Shown piece after piece: positions 1-11,800 of a stretch of 64,000 bases of DNA. Source of the DNA: Owenia fusiformis (taxonomy: Eukaryota > Annelida > Polychaeta > Sabellida > Oweniidae). Position 1 is the stretch's first letter; every line of letters begins with the position of its first letter. The stretch spans positions 1 through 64,000 of the forward strand of contig CAIIXF020000012.1 in the NCBI GenBank assembly GCA_903813345.2. The letters run 5' to 3'. The notes under the pieces are model-generated. The model saw only the letters and a list, made by a program, of their open reading frames with translations. It searched no databases and was not told the origin of the DNA. The translations under genes and the position numbers were made by a program.

Positions 1-683
1 TTATGAACATATTAACATGTGATAATTATGAGCATATTAACATGTGATAAACATGCTAATCGCAGTAATGTAGAGTCTGATTTTAACGAATCAATTAAAA
101 GCAATTAACACAAATAAATTTTGCAGTAGATAATATTATGTATATAAAATTATATACAGTTATAAACAATATTTATGACTAACTTACACAACACAGTGTA
201 CACTTGACTATGCTATGCAATATATTGTATAATTTAACATGTACAGGATATTGTACAATGTATTGTATACTGTATGGAAATGTCATAAATGAATAAAGTG
301 AGTAGTGCATGTACAATAATTATAAATACTTCTATTAGCTGTATAAATTGTACTTTTACTAATTTGATTGCAAAAATATGATTGTATAGGAACAAGTAAC
401 TTTGTAAAGTATTTATCGTTAATTTATATTGTACATTACGTATTATTATGTTAATGCTTTAGTTTTATTTGTACATTGCATAGACGGAGACAATAAACAG
501 TATTTAAAATGTATGTGATTTTATTTTTGATCTTCTTCGGTAATAATCACACGAATGAACGAATGTGATTCGGTAGGTATATCGTGATGTTGTCCGCCTG
601 TGTGTCTTATAGTATATAGAATACTAGTCGACTGAGTTTGTTCATATTTGGTATATAGTTCTGCCAAACTTTTGTTTGTTTTA
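1..683. other. AT-rich non-coding stretch
   Basis: No splice-bounded exon, RNA gene or clear repeat recognised. A short minus-strand reading frame at 521-784 shares most of its 5' part with the duplicated block at 684-793, so I do not call it a gene. Confidence 0.5.
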
Positions 684-793
684 CCTAGTTCCAAAGATAT
701 TGGAGTTTGAATTTTGAAAAATCCCCATTGGCTGCCATTATAAACCACTATCAATATGGCTTTACTAAAGTGTCCTTTTCTCAAAAGTCCACT
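684..793 (+). repeat. Left copy of a local direct repeat (110 bp)
   Basis: This block, from CCTAGTTCCAAAG to AAAAGTCCAC, reappears at 1801-1910 with a few substitutions. The two copies bracket the inverted-repeat element at 1010-1773, so the flanks were duplicated independently of the element's own target duplication. No coding role is evident. Confidence 0.8.
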
Positions 794-1009
794 TTGAAAT
801 GTTCTTGTATTGAAGATTTCTATATATTAGGATTCAAAAAATCAAACAGGCACATTTCTAAAAATTTCTCATTTTTAATTTATTTAGCCGTTAAGTTTAA
901 TAAAAAAAACTATATTCAATCTTTAAAAGACCCCCTGCAGAACAGTTCTTAAATGATGAAGCCCGTAATATATCCAAGTAGGTCACAATAACATGATGAT
1001 TTTCAAAAT

Positions 1010-1773
1010 GGGTGTCTACAAAACTAAGACCTAAGACCTACAAAACTAAGACCCCCCACGTAATAAAACTAAGACCCCCACGTTATAAAACTAAGACCCC
1101 CCACGTTATAAAACTAAGTCTTAGTTTTATAATAGGGTCTTAGTTTTATAACGTGGGGGGTCTTAGTTTTATAACAGGGTCTTAGTTTTATAACGTGGGG
1201 GGGTCTTAGTTTCATAACAGGGTCTTAGTTTTATAACGTGGGGGTCTTAGTTTTATAATAGGGTCTTAGTTTTATAACGTGGGGGGTCTTAGTTTTATAA
1301 TAGGGTCTTAGTTTTATAACGTGGGGGTCTTAGTTTTATAACGTGGGGGGTCTTAGTTTTATAACAGGGTCTTAGTTTTATAACGTGGGGGGTCTTAGTT
1401 TTATAACAGGGTCTTAGTTTTATTACGTGGGGGGTCTTAGTTTTATAACAGGGTCTTAGTTTTATAACGTGGGGGGTCTTAGTTTTATAATAGGGTCTTA
1501 GTTTTATAACATGGGGGTCTTAGTTTTATAACAGGGTCTTAGTTTTATAACGTGGGGGGTCTTAGTTTTATAATAGGGTCTTAGTTTTATAACGTGGGGG
1601 GTCTTAGTTTTATAACGTGGGGGGTCTTAGTTTTATAATAGGGTCTTAGTTTTATAACGTGGGGGGTCTTAGTTTTATAACGTGGGGGGTCTTAGTTTTA
1701 TAACAGGGCCTTAGTTTTATTACGTGGGGGGTCTTAGTTTTGTAGGTCTTAGGTCTTAGTTTTGAAGACACCC
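1010..1773. mobile_element. Foldback/Mutator-like non-autonomous element with 10-bp target duplication
   Basis: The ends are near-perfect terminal inverted repeats of about 65 bp, starting GGGTGTCT and ending AGACACCC. The exact 10-mer TTTTCAAAAT lies directly outside both ends (1000-1009 and 1774-1783), as a target-site duplication. The interior is a minisatellite of CTTAGTTTTATAACGTGGGG units built from the same sequence as the inverted repeats, and the orientation flips near 1117. No transposase is encoded. A 9-11 bp duplication with long inverted repeats is typical of Mutator-like elements; that family assignment is inference. Confidence 0.8.
1021..1768. repeat. Minisatellite with orientation switch
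   Basis: Tandem units of about 18-22 bp alternate GGGTCTTAGTTTTATAACAG with GTGGGGGGTCTTAGTTTTAT. Units before about 1117 are in reverse orientation and later ones are forward. It occupies essentially the whole interior of the element at 1010-1773. Confidence 0.9.
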
Positions 1774-1800
1774 TTTTCAAAATAAGTTTTTTTTCTTTTG

Positions 1801-1910
1801 CCTAGTTCCAAAGATATTGGCGTTTGGATTTTGGAAAATCTCCATTGGCTGCCATTATAAACCACTATCAACATGGCTTAACCAAAGTGTCCCTTTCTCA
1901 AAAAGTCCAC
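1801..1910 (+). repeat. Right copy of the 110-bp local direct repeat
   Basis: Matches 684-793 along its full length with scattered substitutions. A weaker partial relative is visible around 2290-2335. Confidence 0.8.
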
Positions 1911-2518
1911 GATGAAACTTTCTATTATTACAGATTTCTATCCATCGCAGACGACGTAAGCTAAAACGGTTTGATGAGCTAAAACGCCAGTGGTGATTCC
2001 CTAGAAATAATCAATTTGGAAACCATATGGGTTCGCTAATGTAAGGTAAACATATAGAACATGTATGTATACATAAATATTAAATATAACAACATTCGCA
2101 TAAAATCCTATCTAAAACATTGAGCTAAAAACACAATTTTAGAAGAATTATCCATAACCTTTCTTCAAATTTTCAAGTAAGAAGTATGACGTCATCGCGT
2201 CTAGTTTATCAATTTTAGGTGTAAAGGAAAACGAGTGTCTTCAATTTAGTACTTACATATGCTTCCATCAAATGCGAATGATGTCTTAGCTAACATTTTT
2301 GGAATCAGGAATTTTCAAAAATCCCCATTTGAATTTTGAGTGGCATGCAATATCTCGGGTGAAAGATTTTCTAATTTATTTAAAATACAATTGTAAAGCG
2401 GTAGAACAAAAGACGATCTTTATCTATTTCACTATGCGTCAAAAGTGCAAAGGACTTTCAGAGAGCATTTCTCATTGAGCATTTAAAGAAAACACATAAA
2501 TCTTACATTGTTCATTGA
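1911..2518. other. Non-coding stretch downstream of gene A
   Basis: AT-rich; no exon with splice signals and no organised repeat beyond the weak partial copy of the 684-793 block near 2290-2335. Confidence 0.5.
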
Positions 2519-2635
2519 CTTTATTGGATCTATTTTCATATAAATCAAGGCAATTTGATTTAATTTCATTTTCTATTATTCAAACATGAGATTTCCTAAA
2601 TTATGTTTTTTCCTCTTGCCTAGCTGCTACGCTCA

Positions 2636-2641
2636 TTTATT
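2636..2641 (-). promoter_or_regulatory. Candidate poly(A) signal of gene A
   Basis: AATAAA on the minus strand, about 44 nt downstream of the gene A stop codon. The same signal is kept at the same distance in the gene B terminal exon (18475-18480). Confidence 0.55.
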
Positions 2642-2684
2642 TTGTATGTGATATTTTCTGAAAATTGTTTGCGCCTCGCCTGGT

Positions 2685-2896
2685 TCATGTCTGGCTACGG
2701 CCAGGAATGCATATAGGTATATCTCTAGGATTCCATCCACTAGTCTCGCAGTGTATCTCTTTTGATCGTCTGTTTTCTCCTTTTATGACAAATCCCCTGT
2801 TACACTGTATAGTGACTGATGTTCCGCATGCGACCGTCTCTTTATTTGGAAATATTGACCCATGTTGAAGGGATCTGATTCCGGTGCACGTGCGAA
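2685..2896 (-). CDS. Gene A exon 9 (terminal): seventh sushi domain and stop
   Basis: The acceptor ACTTTTAG precedes 2896; the frame ends with TGA at 2685-2687. The domain has the expected cysteines and the Trp (motif CETSGWNPRDIPIC), plus an extra Cys in VACGTS. A tail of six residues follows the last Cys. The copy at 18524-18735 is about 90 percent alike by eye. Confidence 0.85.
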
Positions 2897-5800
2897 CTAA
2901 AAGTAAAATAGCACAACTATTTAGATCATAGTCTTTGATAAAACGTCTTCAGCTAAAACTGTGGATGAACAGATCTTGAAATTAAAAAAGCTGTTTTTAA
3001 AGTCTAATCACCACCACAAGTGGCATTTTAAGCAATTTTAATTCAATATAGAACAAACTTTCTGAAAAATAGCTTTCACGTTAAAGGTGAAGTTATCTGA
3101 AATAGAACTGAAAATTAAATGACTTCAACATTGTTGACACAATTAAAAGCTACACTTTAAAAATACATACATTTCATACCCATAATGGGGTCAACCCAGT
3201 TGTCCGAAACCCAATTCTCCGAAACCCAGTTCTCCGAAAATTAGGGGATCTTATCTAAAAAATACAGTTTCTTAAAACAAATCTTGTCGCAACCTCTGCG
3301 AATCACGACAACATAACATTGGAATCACGTTGACATCATTGCAAAATTAGGCTAAATATGCTTAGTCAAGACGTTAATTATTTAATGTTTAGCCTACGAA
3401 AGTTCATGGGTAACTTGAGAACTATAAAACCAAATACTTTTCGAACGTACAATAGCAATTTCTCACCTAACGTCTTCATAGTTTTAGGAACGTATTTTAA
3501 ACGCATGATAGCCAAATATATGAAGATACTATATCTGCCTAAATGTAGTTATCTATTGTTGACAAAGTTTTGAAACATATTTTATCCAGATCCACCAGAA
3601 ATTAACTTATCCCATACATTACTTTACTATAGTTCTAGTATCTTGCATGACTCGTTCATAAGAATTCTTTAATTCTACCTCGTTCCCCATACGTCCTCAG
3701 ACAGACAAGAAATTGAAGTCACACCCGTTTGTTTGCGTGACAGAATATGCAACGCAAATTTATACGTTTTACGCTCTTTCTCTGATTATTGTCAAACAAA
3801 TACATTTCAGGAGAAGAACATAAAAAACAAATGCCGGAAACGAATGCCGAAAAATAAATCCCAAGTGATTAAGTTTAGAATGTTTTGTTCTTTTACGATT
3901 TGATAAGAAACGGAGACTAAGAAATTAAATGCGAATATTTTGACAACGTAATATGTATACTGTTTTATTCTTAAAGTTCTATGCGTTAACTTATTTTATC
4001 TGTTTCAAAATGTTTCATTTTATTTTGCCTATATAAAAGAGATTTGAGAAGATAAGATAAACTGTTCCGTAATATATATTGTGTTTTAATAACCTTTTTT
4101 TAGAATCACAATGTAAAATAAATCCCCCGTTCCTGCCATTCTGGTAACGCCGTAATGAATGTAATTCAAAGTGAGGGGGAGAGATCTATGAACATCAAAA
4201 TGCGTCCATCCCATTAATTTGGCCAAATACATGGCATGAAACTGGCCTAAGCTTAGTACGTCCCCCCTTTCTCTGGTAAAGTATGACTATATTTTTCGGA
4301 GTAATGGGTTTCGGACAACTGGGTTTCGGACTACTGGGTTTCGGACAACTGGGTTTCGGACAACTTATCCCCTTGAGATGTCCAGGTCATATGCCATGTA
4401 TATATATGTTTGATTGGTACTATGATCTGATTCGTGCTATAATATACTTACGAATGCAGCTAGGAGGGTGTAATGGGGACCATAACCCTGTCAGACAGGT
4501 TCGACTGGCCGCTCCAATTAGTTGATAACATGTATCACATTCGTAACTTACTTTTGCCCCATCAGAATATCTACCAGATTCAATAATACCTTCCACTCTA
4601 CCATGTTCCAGAACAGTCTCTGAAGACGAACAGCCAGTTTCTAAAACAATTGGTTTGCTATACTATTACATTTCTCATTTTATCCCAATGGTGCACCGAA
4701 GAAACTGTTATCAATTTTCTTCATATCATATTTTCTAATTTTGATACCATTACACAATTTCTAAATACTTTTCCAATGATAAATAGAAATAGAAACATTT
4801 GCTCATGATATAAAAAGGGTTTATGTGATAATCCGGGTAACTGGGTAGGAGTAGGGTACTCCTAGTAGGGCTAAAGCTATAAAGTCACATATCACCCCGC
4901 AGTGGCGGTTATGGGCATGGGCTGTGAAACAATTGGCTCCCCCACACCAACTTGGCAATGTAGATAACAAACTGACATTACTGGGCATCACATTTTAATC
5001 TTGGGCATAATATTAAGAAATTTGGGGGATCATTTCAAAGTTTTGGAAACCCCTACCTCTTGATTTCCAGGACCGGCCCCTGTCCGCCATCCGGTTTTTA
5101 CAGAAAAACAATAATGAAAGTTTTAAATACCTTTGCAATCAGGAAGTGGCTGAGCCCATTTGCCAGTCTCTTGACAGACCATCCAATATTTGTCAAGAAT
5201 AGCGTAGCCTGACTGACAGCCAAAGATAATGTTATCAGCTTTTTTATTACCAGATAGTTGTCCGCGAAGGACGACCAATTTGCTGTTCGTATCCAGATTA
5301 ATGGTAGAACACGTAACATTAACTTCTGCAAAAAGACGAACAATAAAAAATTACCATCATATTTTGATAAAAATGGGTGTACTCAATTGACTTTTTTCTT
5401 GATTATTTCAATCATATTTTAAACCTCGTGACTGTTGCATAACGTTAGACTGTTTTGGACGGAATAATTAAAGATGCAGTATACCATAGGTTTCTCGCCC
5501 AGACAATCAATGATGTTCCATTATTAGTGCTCATGTAATATTTCACATACACTCCCCTCCATAAGTTTGGCAACCTTTTTCCCCCATTGAACTACGTGTT
5601 AAAGCCTCTTTACCTTTGAATTTTTATTTACTTAAAGGGGCAACAAGGCCTGTAGAGAGAAAATAGGAAAATTTTAACTTTTTATGAGCTATCAAGGCAA
5701 CATTTGGCTGAACATCTTCTTTGACAGACCTATTTTCTTAAAATGTATGTATAAACTATCAATTTCAGCATTAAGAAGTGTAAATTCAGTTCAAAGCTTC

Positions 5801-8800
5801 AAAAAGGGGAAATCCGCTTTTATATTTTTAAGATCCACCATGTTTTAAGAGGAATATATGCTGAAATAATGTTTATCTAGTGGGTTTTTTTGTGGATAAT
5901 AAAAATAGATGTTAGTCTTGATGAAATATCCAAACTTAAATATATTTTGACACTGGTCCATGATCGTTGAATGGCCCCTCTGCACTAATTGTTGCACCTT
6001 TAACCTGCGATGAAAATACTTATACTATTGATGGAAACGTAATTTGACTTTAATTCCAATACCTCCAAATTTTCTCAATTTTTTTCCTCAATTACAATAG
6101 GTAGCAAAATTGTGATGAATTTGATAAATTTTTGAAAATCTACATTCCCATGTTAACCAATGGGAAATGGTAGGTTTGCCGCAAGTCATATGACAGAATA
6201 TCCATCCATCCGAGTCCTTGCAAAAAATACGAGTTAGGCAGGTAATTGAATTTGCTAACTTTATTTAACAATAAATTGATATGTTTCTTCAGGTTCAACA
6301 AAGTTATAGGGCTTTAAAGTCAAAATTGTTTTTCAAAAAACCTCTCCCATTGAAATAACACAGGAGGCGAAAAATAATTTTCAAAAATGACTTTGAAGCG
6401 CTGTTACTTTAATATTGATCAAATAAACTAAACACTTAGTGTTCAAAAAAGTTAGACAATTCAATTTTCTATATAAAAATATTTTTTGCTGAATCTTTTA
6501 CTGAAAAGATATCCTGATTTCTGATTTGCCCCGAATCCTCCATTTCCCATTGGATTCCATGAGAATGACGATTTTCAAAAAATCATCAAATTTATCATCA
6601 ATTTTTGACCTGTTATAATTGAGGAAAAAAATTGAGAAAATTTGGAGGTATTGGAAATAAAGTCAAGTTACGTTTCCATCAATATCATAAGTTAATTCAT
6701 CGCCGGTTAAGTAAATAAAAATAAAAATGTAAAGAGGCTTTAACACGTAGTTCAATCGAGAAAAAAGGTTGCCAAACTTATGGAGGGGAGTGTAGTAGTG
6801 TACCATGGATATATCTTGAGAATAACTTATGGGACATAGTATTGCCGAAATATTGAAATAATCAACAGAACAACCAACCTCCAGAATTAAACACAATCGA
6901 ATCCTCGAGTAGCTAGGGGAATCCCTATCAAATTCAATGACCAATCAGATAAGAGGTGGATTTTCCCGGTATATTAACTTCAGATTGAATTAATTTCCGC
7001 GAAAATAACCGAACTCCCATGCAGTGTCTCGGTATAGACACTGCGGCGGGCAGATGAAGAAAATCCCCCAAATTTGGGGAAAATAGTTCCCCTTTTCATC
7101 ATATATGTGGTCAATTTTCACACAACTTATAAAATATGTATTCATGAATGTTCCCCAAACATTATTTTGTCAAAATATTTCAAAATTATTGAAATATAAG
7201 AAGAAATCACCGCGGAAGGAATTCTGAGTAAAAGTTGTGTTGATAAGTTTGCCGCACGTGTTGTTTATTAGTTAATACGCGCAATTCAACCAATGAAATT
7301 GTCTAAATTTTACAATCACGCGACCTGAGCATGCCGACTAGAGTCTAGAGCCAATCACATCAGTTGTTTATTACGAAGTTACCATGCTTACGGTGAGATA
7401 CCTGCCCGCCGCAGTGATATATCACTGCACGGGAGTTCGGAAATGAATAACTAGATCGGTCTGCACCATTTGCACAAAAATTATAAACTCCGCTTGACAT
7501 AATCTTTGTCACTGTATCGTTTTCTTGATGAGACACATCGGAACTTGGGATTAATAGCCGTTCAACCAAGCCACAAAAAGTATGTATATTAGTTGTTCAA
7601 GACATGTTCGATTGTGTTAATATTTCCGGGCACTCGACCTTTAACACGGGGGATTTGGGACTTCTTCGTTGGTAAGTAGATGGGTGAATATATGGTGAAA
7701 CTGAATATGCAAAAAGGTCTAGAGGGGTCATGATTGTGCTTTCCTATGGCATAGAGCCTCTTTAAAGTTGCTAGGTAACAGTGACAGTATTTGGACCTTT
7801 ATATCCCAAATTTGAGTAACTTGATCAATAACCGGGTATACATCTACAGTAATGCCTATGTGTGATAGGTCAATATTTAAGAGCCCTACTTCTAGGATAA
7901 AATACCTGCTTATTGTATGCCTAAAAAGAAAGGGAAGGGGAAATTTCCAAAAATGTACTGCCTAATCATGTGACTTATAATTCTAGCCATGTTATCACAA
8001 TGAATAGCTTGCTTGTAGCAGCGTCTTTGCTTTTCTTCTCCCTTTCCCTACCCGATTCTTGGGATGGCTTTGCTATGTCCTTTAATCCCGTAATATAAAT
8101 ATTGATTACATTTTAGAGCTGAGAGGAATCTACCGCTCAGTGACGTCATCAAAATGTGTATAGGTAAAGCACAGAAGAATGCATGACATTTTCCACCTCG
8201 AAATGAAATAACTTTTCCGACCACTGAAATTGAGAATTCTCCGTTGGTTTGTCGGATTAGGAGACATTGCCCATGCCTACTTTCCGATTAAGGATCGAAA
8301 ATTCTCGATCGAAAGGTTTGTGTCTAGCAGCTTTAATTAAATATTATATAGTGTATACCAGAGCACTTGAACATATCTGTGTTCCAATTTCCATCTGGCA
8401 GGCATTCGAGTACTCGTTTCCCTTCTCTTACATATTGCTTCATGCATGCACCAACAATTCGATCACCCACGTTGTTTCCGGTGAGACGTCCACTGCCAAC
8501 CAACCTTCCATATTTTGGCAAAACAAGGTCCGGGCAGTCCCCTGTATTTGACACTACAATAAAGGCAAATCTTAGCTAAATCACAATCTTTCCATTATTT
8601 AAATTGCCAATTCTACCCGTTCGAGTTGGTAACCAAGGGTCACAGTAGCCTTACATGACAGCAGCCTCAATAAAATGCTAAATACCTGTAAATTAATCGT
8701 TTGACCTTGACTGATTCTTGAATTCTAAATATTCACCATTGACATTGAGATGAACTTGGTCCATAAACACTGACTGTGACATAAAATCACCTGATTATGA

Positions 8801-11800
8801 GTCGCCAAGGGTTTCAGTATCCTTCAAGGTCCTTAAAACGTCAAACACTTGACCTTCGACCTTGGGATGACATTGACCCATAAACGTTGACCTTGACCCT
8901 AGGTCACCTAATCATTGCTCACAGTAGCCCCAGGGTCTTAAAACGCCAAATACCTAAATATCGACCTTTGACATTGGAATGATCATGAACTCAGGTCACC
9001 TAATAATGGGTCGCCAAGGGGCACATTAGCCCCCAAGGTCCTTTAAACGCCAAATACTTAGATATTGACCTTTGACCTTGAGATGACCCATAAACATTGA
9101 CCCCGATGTCACATAATCATTGGTCTCAAGGGTCACAACAGGCTCAAATGCTTTAAATCACAAAATGCCTAGACCTTTGACCTAGGAATTAATGACCTTG
9201 ACCTCAGGTCACCTAATCATGGGTCGCCAAGGGTCAAACAGCCCCAAATGCATTAAAACGTCAAATACCAAGATATTGATCTTTGACATGAAATTGCCCT
9301 GACCCATAAAGTTGATCTTGACCTCAGATCACCTAATCATGGGTCGTCAAGGGTCACAGACCAAGGGTCTTAACAGTCAAATGCCTAGATATTGACTTTT
9401 ACCTTCGAGTGACCTTGACCTCTGACCTTCGTATAATGCCCATTGACCCACTTAGTTTGTTGACCAAGTATGAGGGCCCAAGGTCAAACGGTCAGGCAGG
9501 CAGGTGGGCGAGCGGGTTGGCAGGCGGATGGACGACGGACGGATGGATGGACGGACGGACAGATGTAGACTGCAGTGCTTTATAGTAAGAAGACAGATTC
9601 AACAAGATCTACGAGTAATGTTCAAAATGATTTGTTGGTATGTTTTTAAACGTATTTTTGAGTTACTCCAAAGACTATTTGCAAAGTTATACAAAATTGG
9701 ACAAATTCAAATGGTTTTGTGTATGACAAAGTGTTGCGTGCTGTGTATGATATTGTTTATACTTATCTTAGTTGGATTCGTAATTATCTGTTATTTTCCC
9801 TTCTAGCGCGCATGCTTATATTCAAAAAGAGATGGTATTTACATCTACAAACAGGCATGGTCATATCCCATACCAATCCATCAGTATCATTCCAAGGAAG
9901 CCAAGGAGGGGCAAGAGTACTTCGTTTAAAACATGTCAATGTCGGAGTTCCATCGAGTGTATACCCCGGATCACACGCAAACGTTACTGAATCACCAATT
10001 GTGTTGCTTGACAGTTTGCCGTTTGTGATGTAGCCATTTTCAGGAACACTCAAAGCCGGACACTCTGTTAAACTCATTTCTAGAAGGAGAAAAATCTGTG
10101 AACATTACGCATATCTTGTCAGCAATGCTTATGAGTTTGGTGTAACTTATCAACTAACCATGGCCCGCCTTCTATTAGCTTCTTTCTTGAAGCATATTTC
10201 TAGTTGAAGGTGATGAGTATGAGAATGCCAACCAACGGCGGTGAAGGCAAACTCTAGAAATATGGTGTATAGTCAGAGAAAAGAGGTGAACAATGTTTTC
10301 ATGTTGTTACTAAAGCCTAGCTAATGCCGTGGTCACATTTGCTCCGATTTTCACTACGGCGCCCGGCCGATTGAGTATTTTGTTCAAAATTGAATACAAT
10401 ATTGAACAAAACACTCAATCGGCCGGGCGCCGGCCGATGGATCGGAGCATATGTGACCCAGGCATTATGCCTTGGTCACATAGGCTCCGATTTTCACTAC
10501 GGCGCCCGGCCGATTGAGTATTTTGTTCAAAATTGAATACAACATTGAACAAAACACTCAATCGGCCGGGCGCCGGCCGATGGATCGGAGTATATGTGAC
10601 CCAGGCATTACACAAGCTTCGAGATTCATCGGCCGGCGCCTGTACGATTGAGTATTTTGTTCAGAATTGCATTCATTTCGAGCAATGTTGATATTCTTAC
10701 TTATGCATTTCGGCGTGTTCTGTGTCCATACAGCTTTGGACATACACGTGATCCGAGGTTGTCCCATCAGGACTAAACCAGGTTCACACGTAAAAGCAAC
10801 TAGGTCATTCTGTACATTATTACTTGGCTTGCCCGTTAGTAATATTAAACCTGGGGTATCACCTGGGAAAATGTCAGGGCATTGGCCACTGGCTGTAAAT
10901 AATAACAAGTTAAATCTTAATCAAATCGTCACGATTTTTACAATTGTTTGAGACAATTTTGAAGAGTTTATTTTCGAGTGATATTAAAATCTTAATACAA
11001 CAATATACCGCAAGTCAGCAGTTCAGCTATTTGTTGCTTCACAACATTTAATGTCTTAATTGTATTAAAATAAATATCATACAAAATATCAATATAAATA
11101 AATTTAAAAATTAATAAATTCATAACAATAAATAAAATTAATAATAAGATATCATTTGTATACCATGCATTGCATATTTTGATGTTAAATAATAAATAAG
11201 AACAATCACCTTTGCATTGTACTGGTGGATCACTCCATCTGCCACCTTTCAGACATCTGACTGTCTTACTGCCAAATGCTGTGTAACTTTCCTCACATTC
11301 GAAGACCATGGAATCCCCTACTCTGTTGTCTGACAGGCGACCAGCTACCACCCTGGCGTTTTTAGGTACAGCCAGATCGACGCATTTGTTTTTATTTCCT
11401 AGAGAGCAAAGTAAGTGAATATGGTATTCTCTAATGAGCAAGGAGCGCCAAAAAGGTAACTTAAACAAATGTTATTAACCCAGTCATTCATAAGTGGTTT
11501 CTAAATCATATTTAGCACAATTGAAACTTGTTCAACGTCTTTGTATTATGCTTTTCAATGGTCTATTCCTAATGGCCACGATTTTATCAATTTCTAGTGA
11601 AACTAATGAAACCGATAAACTGATCAATTTCATAGTTGAGTAAAAATCTATAAATAGCACCAGAGGGAATAACAAGCCAAGTGCGTATGCAGGTCAAGTG
11701 GTAAGTGATGAATTATTGTTGAAGTGACAATTTGATCCTTGTAAAATGTTTCCTTGAAATATATTCTTTTAAGTCATAGACTATTTTGCAATGTATGAAA

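Noticed and set aside
5098-5343. An 81-codon minus-strand frame overlapping gene A exon 7
   Set aside because: The sushi reading with proper cysteines and splice sites lies in another frame of the same strand; the longer frame ignores the splice sites.
8700-9487. Repeated TGACCTTTGACCT as nuclear-receptor response elements
   Set aside because: DR1-like half-sites occur by the nature of this satellite; the array is degenerate, intronic and absent from gene B, so a regulatory role is unsupported.
10329-10615. Frames within the GC-rich hairpins
   Set aside because: They translate a palindrome in both directions and have no protein character.
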